Source: Loxodes magnus (lineage: Eukaryota; Ciliophora; Karyorelictea; Loxodida; Loxodidae). Taken from it: DNA of 64,000 nucleotides. Each line of letters begins with the position of its first letter. The stretch's first letter is position 1. The notes under the pieces were generated by a model. It had not been told where the DNA came from and made no database searches. It saw only the letters and a program-made list of their open reading frames with translations. Below, one piece after another: positions 38,480 to 50,379 of this stretch. The translations under genes and the position numbers were made by a program. The stretch spans positions 372,001-436,000 of the forward strand of contig CAMPDV010000139.1 of assembly GCA_946699065.1 (NCBI GenBank). The letters are read 5' to 3'.

Positions 38480-38633
38480 AAATTCCTTTGTCATGCTAAT
38501 TTATTTCTAATCTACTTCCTTCATTATAACCATCCATACTCTACTCACATTCTTCAGTCATAGCATTTTAATAAGGCTAAGATAAAATAAATACTGGTAG
38601 CTTCTATTAAATCAGCTAAAAAATTTAGCATCA

Positions 38634-39425
38634 TGCGTGTACAAAAAAAAGCCTTAATGAGCAGCTTTAAAATAAAGCTGGGATTCTAGTTTAAAAAAGG
38701 AAATCATAAGGTATAGAAGTTGTTATATGAGGGCTAGTAATATAAGAGAAGAAAAAGCTATTTAAGCTTAACTTTTTAGTAGTAATTATATCAGGAAAGA
38801 AGAGTCAATTTCAATACCTAATAGTTATGACCTTTTGATAGTGAGAGGGTATTAATGGATGTTTGATAAGATTTAGAAATTAGATAGTTTAATGAAGCTA
38901 AAAAGATTAAAGTGAGAGTTGAAAATAAGAGTTGAAGAATGTGACTAAGAATGGATATATAACTAAAGAGAGTGAGTAAAGAAAAGGAATAAGGATAATA
39001 TTCATTATTCATATAATATGGTGAGTATTTGGTCTATCAATTGGCTAATAATCAATAAACTTGTTGGCTTTATTTTAAAAGGCTAGTTAGTAAAGTAACA
39101 TATTTAACCATTAATAAATAAAATCGATTTTAATAACTAGTCTTAGTTAGGTCAAGTGATAATAAGCATTAGTATCAGCAAGTAAATAAAATTAAGATAC
39201 GTAATTTTGAAGCTTCAATTTTATATTCAAGCAGCCATCTTAAATACAAACTATAATAGCAGACATCAACTACAATAGTAAAGGAGAATCGCCAATCACT
39301 AGCTTCATAAAGAGTTATTCTATAGGTAAAGTCTATAAAACGAAAGAAAGAGCACTTAAGAGTATTAATGCAACCTGATTTTGCGATATATTCATAAAAA
39401 TTTGCCTTAATTTCAGTTTTTTTGA
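38634..39425 (+). CDS. Uncertain small coding region(s)
   Basis: Two plus-strand models compete: a frame from ATG 38634 (MRVQKKALMSSFKIKLGFQ) and one from ATG 39018 (MVSIWSINWLIINKLVGF) ending at TGA 39423-39425, 15 bp before the next gene. Both are basic and Q-rich. They may be exons of one gene. No motif is recognised. A minus-strand frame (39175-39468) is also open but overlaps the next gene's first exon. Confidence 0.35.
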
Positions 39426-39440
39426 AAGTTAATATTTTAA

Positions 39441-40165
39441 ATGGAAGATTGGGAAGGTGCAAAGCCAAGAAGATTTCATGGAGGAAAGTAACATGTTCAG
39501 CCCATAGTTCGAAAAGACAATGACTACGTGTTCGTAACAGGTAAGTTGTTTTAAGTTATTTAGAAACACATTAAGGAATAGCTGCTGTTTTTGGAAGGAA
39601 GCATTACCCTCCTAGACATAGTGAAACTTAGACTAACTCGAAGTTCTGTTTTAAGAAAGTAGATTTGCCTAGTATATAAACTCATAAAGCAAGAGGACTA
39701 AAAAAATTCGATATTGTACCAGCGGCTTAGAAGGGAATAGGAGGAAAGTTACGCTTAAGTCCACCTCCAGCCAAAGAACAAGAGTAGAAATCCTCAATTA
39801 GAATTATTCAACCTCCAGGCAATGATTCAGAGTATACTGATTTTAGAAAGAAAGCAATGGTAGAAGATTCTAGAAATGGACTTCCAGTTCTTATTTCTGG
39901 GGATAAAACTTATGGCTCTCCTGAGTATTCTGTAGACTTCTTTAAAGAGCCAGGATTGGTCGTAGGTAGCAGTAATGTAGAAAGAAAGACCGATGCAAGA
40001 AGAGCGGTAGGTGTGAGTGAGTTCGCGACCTTACAAAGTTATGCTGCTACTATACCTGCCAGAAAGTTATGGAAAGAGCGTAAAGCTGAAGAGAGAAAGA
40101 ACGAAGAAATTGTCACAGTCAAAGGACTAGAAGACTGGGAAAAAAATATTGCATAGAAAGCATGA
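39441..40165 (+). CDS. Small unassigned protein, conserved-looking
   Basis: ATG 39441 (MEDWEGAKPRRFHGGK) to TGA 40163-40165 with one 23-nt intron (39541-39563, GTAAGT..TTAG), 233 codons plus stop in exact phase. The N-terminal half has H/R/P-rich segments (FGRKHYPPRHSETQT), the middle GLKKFDIVPAAQKG and GGKLRLSPPP, and the C-terminus a charged helix (ARKLWKERKAEERKNEEIVTVK). The last 100 codons have no internal standard stop codon at all. The composition resembles cytosolic ciliary proteins, but no family is assigned. Confidence 0.7.
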
Positions 40166-41696
40166 TTGTTTTTTTATAAATTCATTCTGTTGTGTTGAAG
40201 TAATTAATTTGCCAAATTTCTTCGTCAGCTTCAAGATATTTTCATAACAAGTCAGCTATAAACAATCTAAGAAAAATTCGGTTGATTCTTCTTAGACAGT
40301 GAGAAAGTTGTATAATACTCCACGTTTTCTGGGGTGAATTTTGTTAGAAATGAAAGAGAATCTTTGTTCGAAGCATTTTAATCTATGAATAGATTTAAAT
40401 GAACTAGTAGGGGGAAAGAGTTATTTGCTCTGTACGATATAAAAAAAAAGGAAAGTTTGATCTATTTTAGACTCTTCAAATAATGACTAAATAATCCTAT
40501 AATCTTAGCCAGAGTTAACCATAAAGGATAGCGCTAAACAATTTCCATTGAAAGATATTCTGGCTTTTCATTTTCTAAGCATCTAGATATAATAAAGTTA
40601 GTATTACTTATATATACCAAAAGTTATGCTTTATTTTAAAGGACTCTTGCTATATTTAAATAGATAGACATTTGAAAATAATAAAAGATATTCTAAAGAT
40701 AATATCTAGGATGTCTATATGGTCGGTTTGGCGTCAATCTATAAACCTTTATTTGTGAACTATTTTTTAACCATCAAAGATTTAATAAAAACCCCAGGCT
40801 AGCTTTAAACTACAATCTGTACTTAAGAGTATAGCCAACAAGCTTTCGTTCTATCTTAATAGAATATAAGACCACTTGCTAAATTTTATTCTTCTAGTCT
40901 AACTTTAATTTTTCATCTTTCTCTCTAGTCTAAGAGCTATAATCGTCTTTAGTATGTCTCATCATTTTATTATGTACTCAGATAATAGAATCATAGAAAG
41001 TATTTAATACACCATGCATAAGATTATCAACTAGCTATAGCATTGAATGGCTATATTTCCCAAGATTTCAGATAAAGATATTCGGCAAAGTCCAAACCAA
41101 AAAAGTGCCGTTTTTTTACTCTATAGCCTAAGCACAAAAAAAGAGCTACGGCATAATAGAAAAGAAAGGGTAGTTCTAATGACTAATTCAACGAAGACTT
41201 TAGACTATTAAGAAAAGGATTACAGAAAAGTGTTTACTTAGAGGATAGGTTCTCTATAGTGAAAACAGTTTCTTGGATATCTATAAGTTATATAACAGTG
41301 AGTGCTAAACTTATAAGAGGAACCATTTAATAAGACCATTGATTTTTAACCAAAGAATAGCTTTAATATTATTAGGGGAGATATAAGTGATTTAATAGAA
41401 TGAATGTCGTCTTTTTTTTGAGGTATTGTAGTAAGAAATTAAAAATCAGACTAATAATTGAAAAAGAGCAACTTAGAAAGAATATGGATTGCTCAAAAAT
41501 GAAGAGCTTGATATAAATAAACTCACTGGAACTTAATATTGGTGTAGAGGAGTTCTCTTTTTGATGGCTTATAGTAATGTTTAATAATTTGGATATTGAA
41601 GCAAAAAATAAAAGGAAACAGAAGAAGACAATTAGAAAATAATTAAAATCTAGAGATAAATTAACAAAGTTAAAGGGAGAAATGAAAGCTTAGTGA
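40166..41696 (+). CDS. Probable multi-exon gene, unassigned
   Basis: From 40200 to about 40620 one frame is strongly protein-like (FGWFFLDSEKVVQYSTFSG, RNERESLFEAFQSMNRFKW). From about 40640 a second frame takes over (YMVGLASIYKPLFVNYFLTI, FNEDFRLLRKGLQKSVYLED) and ends KLTKLKGEMKAQ at TGA 41694-41696. An intron near 40620-40720 is implied but not placed. The start is unknown; an ATG at 40162 overlaps the previous gene's TGA. No family is recognised. Confidence 0.45.
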
Positions 41697-42249
41697 AACA
41701 TACAATTCAGATGATTCTTTTTGTAACTTTACCAAATAAGAAATGTAAGCATTGTTTTAAAAGAAAGTAAGCACTCAAGTAGTATGTATTAAAGCGATCT
41801 AAATATTAATAAAACGACTATTAAAGTGAATTGACAAGTTAAAAATTAAATAAATTGGTATGTTCTATACAATAGTGAAAGGCAGAAGATATTATATTTC
41901 AATCAAAAATTAATTATTATAAATATAAATAGACTAAAAATCATTCTGAGTTGTCAAGCAAATGTACCAAGAATCATAAATAAAAAACGATTTTATGCTA
42001 GAACAAAATAAAAAAGCAATCTTTTAATCCACCAGGCCAATTTTAACTTAAAGAAGGAAATTATAAAAGCTTATGATTAATCAAAAGATACAAGGAGATG
42101 CTTCCTGATTAATATCAATACCTACAATTAACTAAAACAATTTTTAAGGAGAGTAAATATATTGAGAAACTCTTATGAAATAGGATGAATGCTTCGAATA
42201 TATAGCTCTATTTTAATACACTTTAATACTAAGAATCTTAAAGAATTTT
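41697..42249. other. Weak plus-strand coding signal
   Basis: One plus-strand frame contains PNKKCKHCFKRKQALKQY and NPPGQFQLKEGNYKS, with a possible TGA near 42174, but no start or family. It lies between two convergent genes. Confidence 0.3.
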
Positions 42250-43177
42250 TAGAGAATTAAAAATAATATTAGTTATCATTAATTTCAAGCCATTGAGGTT
42301 TTCCTTTTATTGCTTTTCCTATTATTGTCACTGAAACTTCATGCTTAAACAAAACTAAAGGAACTACTTTGTTTCATGATTGATTAAAATCATGTTTTAC
42401 AAGCCAAGATTTTTTTTAGTCGTCTGTAATTACAAGAATTTTCTTTGTCATATCAATATAAAATCCAGCTTAGATAGTTGGATAAGATTAACCCATTTAC
42501 TTAGGATAATCTATAAATAATTTTCAAAATTCAATTTAAGTTAAAAAATTTGAATTTTTTAGATTAGACCAATGTATTCCTTATGGCTAATTTAAATTCA
42601 ATGAATATTCATATTCTTCATTAGCTTAATAAATTCCAACTTAACAGCAGCATTAGCAAGGTTCAAAAAGCATCGTAAAATAATATTCTCCTTTATCCAT
42701 AATTAGATTTCCAAAACAATGGGCTTATGTTTTATTGACAGGTTGATAAACTGTTTTTTAATTGTTCTTTAATAAATGACTAGATGAGCTTGGTGTTAAT
42801 CATTTTCACTCAATTTCCATCAACTGGTTTTATACTTTTGAGTTGTTTTATCTATTCTATTCCTACTTCAAAGCTTTATCAGTATAACTTTCTTTAATTT
42901 AAATGAACATCTTAACTCCATTCGGCAAAAACGAACTAACCACTAAAGGAAAGCCATCTTCTTAAAGGATTTCAATCTCAGAATTTCTTGGAATTTTGAG
43001 TACAGAATAAATAGACTCGATTATCTCTTGTTAAGGAATACCAGGGTATACAACTAAATTTTACTCAGCTTAGTTATAATAAATTTTAAGTACTTTCTAC
43101 TGTTCTTCATTCTAACTATTGCTACCATTTTTTTTTCGTTATCCTTTAGAACTTTTACACGACTAAGCACAACCCAT
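42250..43177 (-). CDS. SPRY-like protein with acylation-type N-terminus
   Basis: ATG 43177 opens MGCAQSCKSSKGQRKK: glycine 2 and nearby cysteines are a typical N-myristoyl/palmitoyl signal. Residues 45-100 are acidic and well mixed (VYPGIPQQEIIESIYSVLK, EILQEDGFPLVVS). The C-terminal half resembles a SPRY/B30.2-like sheet (HCFGNLIMDKGEYYFTMLF, QAGFYIDMTKKILVITDD, WNKVVPLVLFKHEVSVTI), with an odd CQCCCQ run. The stop is not resolved; the frame passes 42270 without TGA, so a last short intron is likely. Probably a membrane-tethered binding protein. Confidence 0.65.
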
Positions 43178-43495
43178 ATTTTTTATTTTTAATCTTGACT
43201 AGAACTTAACATTTTCTTGACAATTATAATGGAAAGAATTTTAAAAAAAACGAGCAAAAAAAAGGAAATTTTTCTGATCTTTATGTTATAACTTTTATGT
43301 TTCGCTTCTGTTAAAAAAAAGTTAAAAGACAAAAAAAAGCTGATAAATGATGAGATTGTAATGTCTCAGAAAAGTTTATCTTTATCATACAAGAAATGCA
43401 AGTAAATAAGGATCTAAAAAGAAAAATAATTAGATAATCTGTTAAATTTTTGAATTGCTTAAATGTTTTATCGCTTCTAGCTTTAGTAATTAAAA

Positions 43496-44543
43496 ATGGA
43501 AGATCATGAGTAATAAATATGCTTAAAATGAAAGAAATAAAGCATTTTTTAAAGGAAATTCAAGGTTGTTTTAAAGTATAAAAAAGTAGATATTAATGTA
43601 AGAGGAAAGAAATGGATATAGAATACTTTAGTTTGTCTTTAGTGTATATTGAATTTTGATAGTCATTTAATTTCAAAAGTAAGGAGTGGTTATGTATTTG
43701 AAAACGAAAAAAAAGAATTTATCAGTTAAAGCAGAAACTATAGAACTTAGAATATTGTAAATTAAAATCAAACCTATAAATGACTAAACTAGAGAAAAGC
43801 TAAAATATTTATTTAAAAAAGACTAAACGTAGGATCTTTATGTTCTGACATATTTTAAGAAATTAATGATAATTCCCATAAATCACCAGAAAAACATGAA
43901 TACCTTTCTGAAAGAATTTGAGAAGCCTAAAAAGAAATAAGAAAATAGAATTATCTATGAGCAATCAACTTAAAAATCCGATGATTTTATTCGGAACTCT
44001 AGAATCAGGAGTTGAAAGAACTTTGGAAGAGAAAACATTAGGAAATACTTAAACCATAAAGAAGAAAAGTCGTGATTCAACAAAAATTATAATGGCTCAT
44101 TGAAGATGACTATCTTCTTGTGTCTTCCCTAATGAAGATGGAATAATATCTGGAATTCAATGGAGACTTCGGAATTATTGGAGAATATTAAAAGAAAGAA
44201 GCTATCATATTGTATGAGCCATTGATTCTCCTAAACTAAAAGTTCGACTTTATGATGGAATTGAGTAACAAGAACCTATGAAATGTGAAGGAAAGGTCAA
44301 GTAACCAAGGAATAAATGTCATTATTGTTACTTAGAAATATATTTGATACACAACTGTATCAAATTTAAGGAACTATAACTAAGAGAATAAATGAAGACC
44401 TTGAAAGAGCTGACGATATTATGGATAACAACATAAAGAATCTTATAGAGGAAAACACTAGGCGTGATAATTTGCATACTCCTTTACACAGTAATATCTT
44501 TAGATCAAGCAGGAAGATGAACTTCTATATTATTGATTAATGA
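43496..44543 (+). CDS. Unassigned gene, possibly ending in an R-SNARE-like helix
   Basis: ATG 43496 (MEDHEQQICLKWKKQ) opens a long well-mixed frame (KKVDINVRGKKW, HEYLSERIWEAQKEIRKQ, LEFNGDFGIIGEYQKKEAIILYEP, split here) to about 44330. A second frame then reads TKRINEDLERADDIMDNN, followed by IKNLIEENTRRDNL and IFRSSRKM, and stops at TGA 44541-44543. That segment resembles the SNARE core of VAMP proteins but is about one heptad short and has no membrane anchor. The join between frames is unplaced; these could also be two genes. Confidence 0.45.
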
Positions 44544-44552
44544 TATTATATA

Positions 44553-44720
44553 ATAAAATGGATGTCGGCCGCGTCAGAAAAACTAGTAGATAATCTGGTG
44601 CAGTGTATACTGCATTACGAATAATCTCGCACTAGATGCCACCACGGGGAAGGGTGGATAAACTCCGTTAAGACATGTCTAACTTACTTCGAGGGTTCTC
44701 TCTAGCAGTAAGAAAAATAA
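44553..44720 (+). mobile_element. SINE-like element, family B, copy 1
   Basis: A GC-rich island nearly identical in parts to 53698-53872: ACTAGTAGATAATCT, CTCGCACTAGATGCCA, ACGGGGAAGGGTGGA, TTCTCTCTAGCAG. It has several potential hairpins (CAGTGTATACTG; CCACC..GGTGG). No protein frame. It may derive from a structured RNA gene; the parent is not identified. Confidence 0.7.
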
Positions 44721-45564
44721 TGCTTGCTCAGAATTTTAACTATAAAAAGAGTTTTAAAAATACAAATTTTCTTTCAAAAATATTAATTTATTTTTAGATT
44801 ACTAACTAATCATTTACCACTCTTCTATATTAAGTTTTTAAATCTAAATTTTGAATCTTTTCTTCTCTTTATTCTTTTCTTAAATTTTATTAATTATTTT
44901 ATTTTTAAATTAAAGTTTGCAGATATTTTTAAGCTTCTGGTAATATAAGCAACTGCAATCTACAGTATCTCTTGTTTCAATTTTACTCATTTTGCAGCAT
45001 TATAATTAAATTATATTTTAATTAAGTCTAAAATTAATTTCCTCTCATTGTTCTTCTTTTTTATTAGTTTTTTTAATTAAATTATTTTTATCTTAATTAA
45101 TTATATTATTCTATCAAAGTTATCAAAATATATTATCTCTTTATTATATGATTTCCTTTTAGCTTAAAAATTTCTGTGTATGCTATATTTATTATTTTTT
45201 TTAATTATAATTAAAGTTAATTCTTTACAGACGGAATCTTTATTTCAGCTCATCTTTATTTTTTATTTTTTATAACATTACCTATCATATTAATGTGGCA
45301 GCGCCTCCATTTTGCTTGTCACAAATAATAGAGTTTTATTACTTCACAGAAAATCTTTGGAAATATGTCAAACTGTTACTTTTTTTTCTGATTCTTCTGC
45401 TGCATCAGCTTATTTATGCTTCTTTGATTCTTGTAACTCTTGATCTATATTGATGTAATTGATAACTTTAATGCCTTTAGGTATTTTCCAACTCCTCCCA
45501 GATTGTCGACATGTTGAAAGAAGAACTATGAGACTTGGACTTCAATGCCCGTTTCTTCAGTACT
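44721..45564. other. AT-rich spacer between inverted family-B copies
   Basis: T-rich plus strand without a recognised gene. It includes a GC-richer patch near 45295-45330. Together with the flanking inverted copies it could be one composite insertion. Confidence 0.4.
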
Positions 45565-45765
45565 GATACCAAGCAATTAATCAGATTCTCGTGCCGCTAG
45601 AGAGACTCCCTAATAAGTTGGGTTTATCCCGCAAAGGGTCATTTAGAATTATCCGCGGTTTTATCTATTAAGAGACAACTCATAATGCAGTCTTCACTAC
45701 GCCAAGTTACCTACTCGACTGACTAGGGCACATTGTCCATTTTATATTATATATACCATCGTGTT
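45565..45765 (-). mobile_element. SINE-like element, family B, copy 2 (inverted)
   Basis: Reverse-complement relative of 44553-44720: on the minus strand it starts AAAATGGACAATGTGCC, has GAGTAGGTAACTTGGCG, AGACTGCATTATGAG, GCGGGATAAACCCAA and GTCTCTCTAGCGG. It is more diverged than copies 1 and 3. Confidence 0.6.
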
Positions 45766-45999
45766 TCAACTTGATTTATTAGTAATTAATTAGTAATTAA
45801 ATTGAAAAAAGAAGATGAAAAACATAATTTTAAACTAAAAATCTAGTCTAAATATTTCTTAAATTTCATAATTGTTTTTAATTTATTTTCATAGAAATAT
45901 TCTCTTTCTAGCTAATCGTTTTTTAGTTAATTTGCCTATAAAATTATAGATTTATCTTTTTCTAAATTTTAAACTTACTTATAATAAACGAACTTAGTG

Positions 46000-46543
46000 C
46001 TTAATAAAAGTTTGCTATCCCTGAGTTTTCAACCAGATGTCTGCGGGCCAGCTTTATTACATGGTAGTCTTCCCTGATCTTTGTTGTAAGTGGATGATTA
46101 TTACTGATAATTTTCTTTACTACGTGTAAGCAGTTTTTATCTGTAGACTCTATTTTCAGTAATCCATAGTTTGCTTATTGTTCTTCATGTTTTCTTCTCT
46201 TCTTTTTATTTGTAAATCTTTCGTTTTTGCAGTGTCTTAGTAAGTGGCTCCGTGAATAGCAATTTTAACAATTTTTATTTATTTTTCGATGTTCTTCTTT
46301 TAAGATGGCCTCCCTTCCAAATGTTCACTTCTTTAATTAAGTTCAAGTTTGCCTATTCTTAATTAAGTTTATCTTATTTTTTATTCTATAATTTGTTTGG
46401 ATTTTCTTCTATAATCATGCTTTGGGATTATTTAAAATTTGATTATGACATTTCATATAATTATTGTTCTGCTGTTAAATTGCTTTTTATTAGTAAACTT
46501 CTGATATTTAAAATTCGTTGCTTTTGTCTTTCATGCAGTTCAT
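46000..46543 (-). CDS. Gag-like fragment with CCHC zinc knuckle (retroelement)
   Basis: The minus-strand frame from ATG 46543 (MNCMKDKSNEFQ) contains CQNCYSRSHLLRHC, an exact C-x2-C-x4-H-x4-C zinc knuckle, flanked by basic helices. The downstream part (VVKKIISNNHPLTTKIRED) fades out near 46000. It lies directly behind another gag-like ORF and is AT-richer, suggesting an older or different element. No protease or RT was found with it. Confidence 0.6.
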
Positions 46544-46555
46544 AAGATCTCGAAT

Positions 46556-47620
46556 TCACTCTCCTTAATTGAATATATTAAGATTAAGATTAAATGAGAG
46601 TTAACAGTTATGCTAAAAAGCCTGTTAACGTCGGTGTTACTTCTGGACGTGTTTTTTTTGACGGTTTTCCTTCCGCCGTGACACTCTTCTAGGCTGTATG
46701 TCACTCTGAGGTCAGTCATTAAGAAAATCTTGAGTATAAATGTGCGCCCTTGGGTCTTTCTAGTTCATTTCTTCTGGCGTCAATTTCCTATAGATCCTCC
46801 CGTTCGGATCGCAGTATAGCCTCTACTTATTAAAAAACAATTATCTTTCTTTCTGTTTTTAGGCTTATTCTGCTTTAATCCGCTTCAGCTCTAATGTTCT
46901 CCAATATTCTCTTTGTTAGTCTTAAAATTTCCTGCAATTTCTAAAGAGATGTCAGCTACTGCCACAGCAGTAACAAGATTTGGGCTGACTATATTGGATC
47001 TTGGGAGGTGAGGTAGAGGTCTAGGAGGCGTGTTCTTACTCCAGTTCCATGAATTAATTTTACTGGAGAGCAGAATCCGGCTGATAAGCCTACGCTTACA
47101 CGTAATGGGTCTTCTGACCACTCAATTACTCGATAGTGCGACTCTGAAGCAAAATAGTGTCGTGAGCTTTTTTGAGCTCCGCTCGCATAAAGAAAACCTC
47201 CTACTCAAGCTTAACAAGTCTGGCTTAATCCCAAGTACTCAACTTGGTGCCAGTTTGCATGATTATTGTTAGAGTTTGCTTGAAGTCCTGTACCTCCTGT
47301 CTGAGTTCTGCTTACTCGATGGCTAGCTCGTTATTATAGCCAGAGCCGGACAGAGAGAAATCGCTCACTGAGGATTGTTGGAGTTAAGTTTTCTTTTTAG
47401 GTTTCTCTTCCTGCAGTGGCGTCCCTGGAGAAGTCTGTAGATGTTTCTTCTGGGTCTGGGGAATAGTCTGTTGTTGATATTGGGCCTTTTCTTCCTTACC
47501 CTCTTCCCCTTTTTTATTACCTGTTGGAGGTGGATAGAATCCTTTTCTCAGACCTGATATCTTGTTAATTATTCCTTAATTGAATATAATTTAATCCTTT
47601 TCAGTGATTTATAATTTCAT
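46556..47620 (-). CDS. Gag-like/ORF1 protein with coiled coil and CCHC zinc knuckle (retroelement)
   Basis: The minus-strand frame from ATG 47620 to TGA 46556-46558 is uninterrupted (354 codons). The N-terminus is P/K/Q-rich, residues about 95-170 form a coiled coil (ELAIEQAELRQEVQDFKQ, KLEQEVFFMRAELKKAHD), then CYCCGSSWHLFRNC gives a C-x2-C-x4-H-x4-C knuckle at about residue 216, followed by a long basic tail. This is the layout of LINE ORF1 or gag nucleic-acid-binding proteins. The DNA is far GC-richer than its surroundings and unbroken, so the insertion looks fairly recent. No RT follows downstream; the element is incomplete or its partner ORF is lost. Confidence 0.75.
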
Positions 47621-48001
47621 TTTTTCAATTTGCTCTTGAAAAAAGTTGCTACTCTAAACTAGTGGATTAACTGACTTAGTTGGGTCTATCATTATTCTGC
47701 ATTTCCCATTCCATTATAAAGTATAAATATCAAAACTGCATTTCCTATTACTTTCATATTAAACCAACTCCACCAAAGAAATCAAAAAATTTATAAAGTC
47801 TAACCATTTTACTTTTTTAGTGAGTATCTAGAAAACGAAGATTCTAATAAATTTCAATTTTTATGCTTTAATATCCAAATATCCAGTCCATATTGACCAA
47901 ATAAGTTTCTTAGTTATGACTAAATTATTAATTCTTTTAATTTATTTATTTCTCTATAATAAAGTACATATTTACTTGCCTTTTTTATGATTTATAAATT
48001 A

Positions 48002-50379
48002 ATGGGTTTCAGAAAATGCGAGAGCTGTTTATATGCTTACGATTAAGTAAAAAAAGTACCAAAAATGCTTAGTTGTGGATGTATTTGATGCTTTAAGTGC
48101 ATTAGTGTACTTTCTAAAGTTACTGATACCATCAATTGTAAAATGCATAATAATTAAGTAGTTAATATCTAGTCTTAGAATCTTAGAGATTTCAATATCT
48201 ATGAGTATTTTGAGAAAGAAATGAGAGTATTCGAATAGAGCTTAGACCTAGTAGATTTAACCTAAGATTTAACTCAGATGGTAAAAAAGTAAAAGACCAA
48301 TCTAAAGTGTATTATAAATACCAAAACTGGCTTTTAAAAGCTGTTTATCGAGTTAGTCTCCTAGGTTACTCAGGTTTTGTGATAGAATGAAATCGATATA
48401 GCTTTAAACAATATAGACAAGGCTCAGAAATTGCTAAAGAGATTAAGTATCATAGATAGTATGTTCCAACAATTAAAGTAAACAGAAGTCAACTCTAACA
48501 AAGTCTGTGCAAGAAATTTAAGCTAACTAAGTGAGATATCGTCGATATTTAAATCTTTATAGAATGAAATAGACTAAACAAAACTAATTCAGATATAGCA
48601 AGGAAATATTAATAAGATGTAGGATAAAATGAGAGTTAATATTTTCAAAATTATATAAGATCTCAACAGAAATTGGCAAACTTAAAGACTAGAGGAATTG
48701 TAAATTAAGGATATCATCAAGAATTACTTCGAGGCACAAATAATATAGAAAAAGAACTTAGATATTAAAAAACAAGAGTAATAGAAGCAAACCAGTATTT
48801 AAGATACCTAATAACCTTAGTAATAAATTATCTAGTAGGAGCTTTAACCTAATAAGCTATTGAACATCTAGTAGCTATAATAAGTTTTGAATGATCTAGA
48901 AAAGTTAAAAATTGACGTGGATTCAATTGAACATAATTTTATAAATACGATCAACATAAGTCAAGAAGCAAATCTTTTACTAGAGATAAATCAAGTAAAT
49001 ACAGTTAAGAGCTAAAAGAATCTTTTATAGATTTTAAATATAGCAAAGAATTAGCCTAAGATTTAGTAAGCTTCATCAAATGCAATATCTTTATTGAACT
49101 ATATGAATCATTCCTTCACTAAATTAGATTTATAAGGATTAAATTTATCAAATGCAGACTTATCGAACACTACTTTCACAGAATGTAACTTATCTAATAT
49201 TAACTTCCAACGAGCTAATCTCTGTAACACTAAGTTCATAAACTGTAATCTTGATAACTCCAATTTTGCTAATATCATTACGGAATACCCACATATCCTC
49301 TCTGGTCACACATCAAATATAACTTCAATAGCAATGACATGAGACAGCAACTTTATAATATCAGGTTCATATGATAAAACTATAAAAATATGAGACTTTA
49401 GTACAAATTAGCTAAAGAGTACATTGAGTGAACATATCGATTCTGTATATTCTGTAGTCATTTCAAGTGATAATAACTAGATAATATCTGGCTCATTTGA
49501 TGAAACAATTAAAATATGAGACTTAACTACAAACTAGTTAAAAAGTACATTAAGTTACCACTCTGGTTCTGTATATTCTGTAGCCATATCAAGTGACAGC
49601 AACTTTATAGTATCAGGATCTCTAGATACAACAATTAAAATATGAGACTTAACTACAAACTAGTTAAAGAGTACATTTAGTGGTCACACTCATTCTGTAA
49701 CATCTGTAGCGATATCAAATGACAGCAAATTTATAGTATCAGGTTCGCTAGATACAACAATTAAAATATGAGACTTAACTACAAACTAGTTATAGAGTAC
49801 ATTGAGTGGTCACACTCATTCTGTAACATCTGTAATTATATCAAATGACAGCAAATTTATAGTATCAAGTTCTTTTGATAAAACAATAATAAAATGGGAT
49901 ATGAAGTCAGGATAAATGCTATTAATTCTTGAAGAGCATTCTTAACCAGTATTATCAGTGATAATAACAAAAGACAGTAAATGGGTAATATCAGGATCAA
50001 TGGATAGAACAATCAAAATTTGGAATGTGGCAACAGGTTAATGTGTATGTACTTTAAGAGGTCATGAAAATTAGGTGGGAGCATTGGCAATAAGTAATGA
50101 TAATAAATATTTATTATCAGGCTTTGGTAAATTTTATTTTGGAGATGAGAGTGCTGAGTATGCGATGAGAAGATGGAATATCTAGAGGTTACTAAGTTAA
50201 AATATAGAGTCTAATAGTCATCAAAAAGAAAAGGTAAGTTTTATTTATGCAATAACTCATAAAAGAAGGTAGATTGGGATAGGCAGTATAATGAGTATGG
50301 ATTGAGATTCAAAAGCTGTAGCATGAATAACGTAAAGATGAGTAAAGAGGAAAAGTATAGATATATAGAAAATGAGTGA
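48002..50379 (+). CDS. RING-like zinc finger / pentapeptide / WD40 protein, copy 2
   Basis: ATG 48002 to TGA 50377-50379 with one 32-nt intron (50234-50265, GTAAGT..AAAAG), 781 codons plus stop. Same layout as the gene at 6688: cysteine cluster (CESC, SCGCIWCFKC, NCKMH), helical Q-rich region, pentapeptides (NADLS, NANLC-type), then seven to eight WD40 blades. Blades around 49500-49860 are almost identical at DNA level with a 126-nt period, so they arose recently or are being homogenised. The intron is at the same site as in copy 1 (after E-K). Upstream sequence (CTTTTTTATG..AAATTAATG) also resembles copy 1. Confidence 0.9.
49500..49870 (+). repeat. 126-bp internal repeats encoding WD40 blades
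   Basis: The string AACAATTAAAATATGAGACT recurs at about 49505, 49631 and 49757, followed each time by TAACTACAAACTAGTTA. The period is 126 nt (42 codons), one blade. Confidence 0.9.

Noticed and set aside
39175..39468. Minus-strand frame of 97 codons free of all standard stops
   Set aside because: It overlaps the well-supported first exon of the plus-strand gene at 39441 and has no motif; in this code length alone is not evidence.
46891..47272. Short frames on both strands at 46891-47121 and 47030-47272
   Set aside because: They are out-of-frame shadows of the gag-like ORF, whose zinc knuckle and coiled coil fix the real frame.
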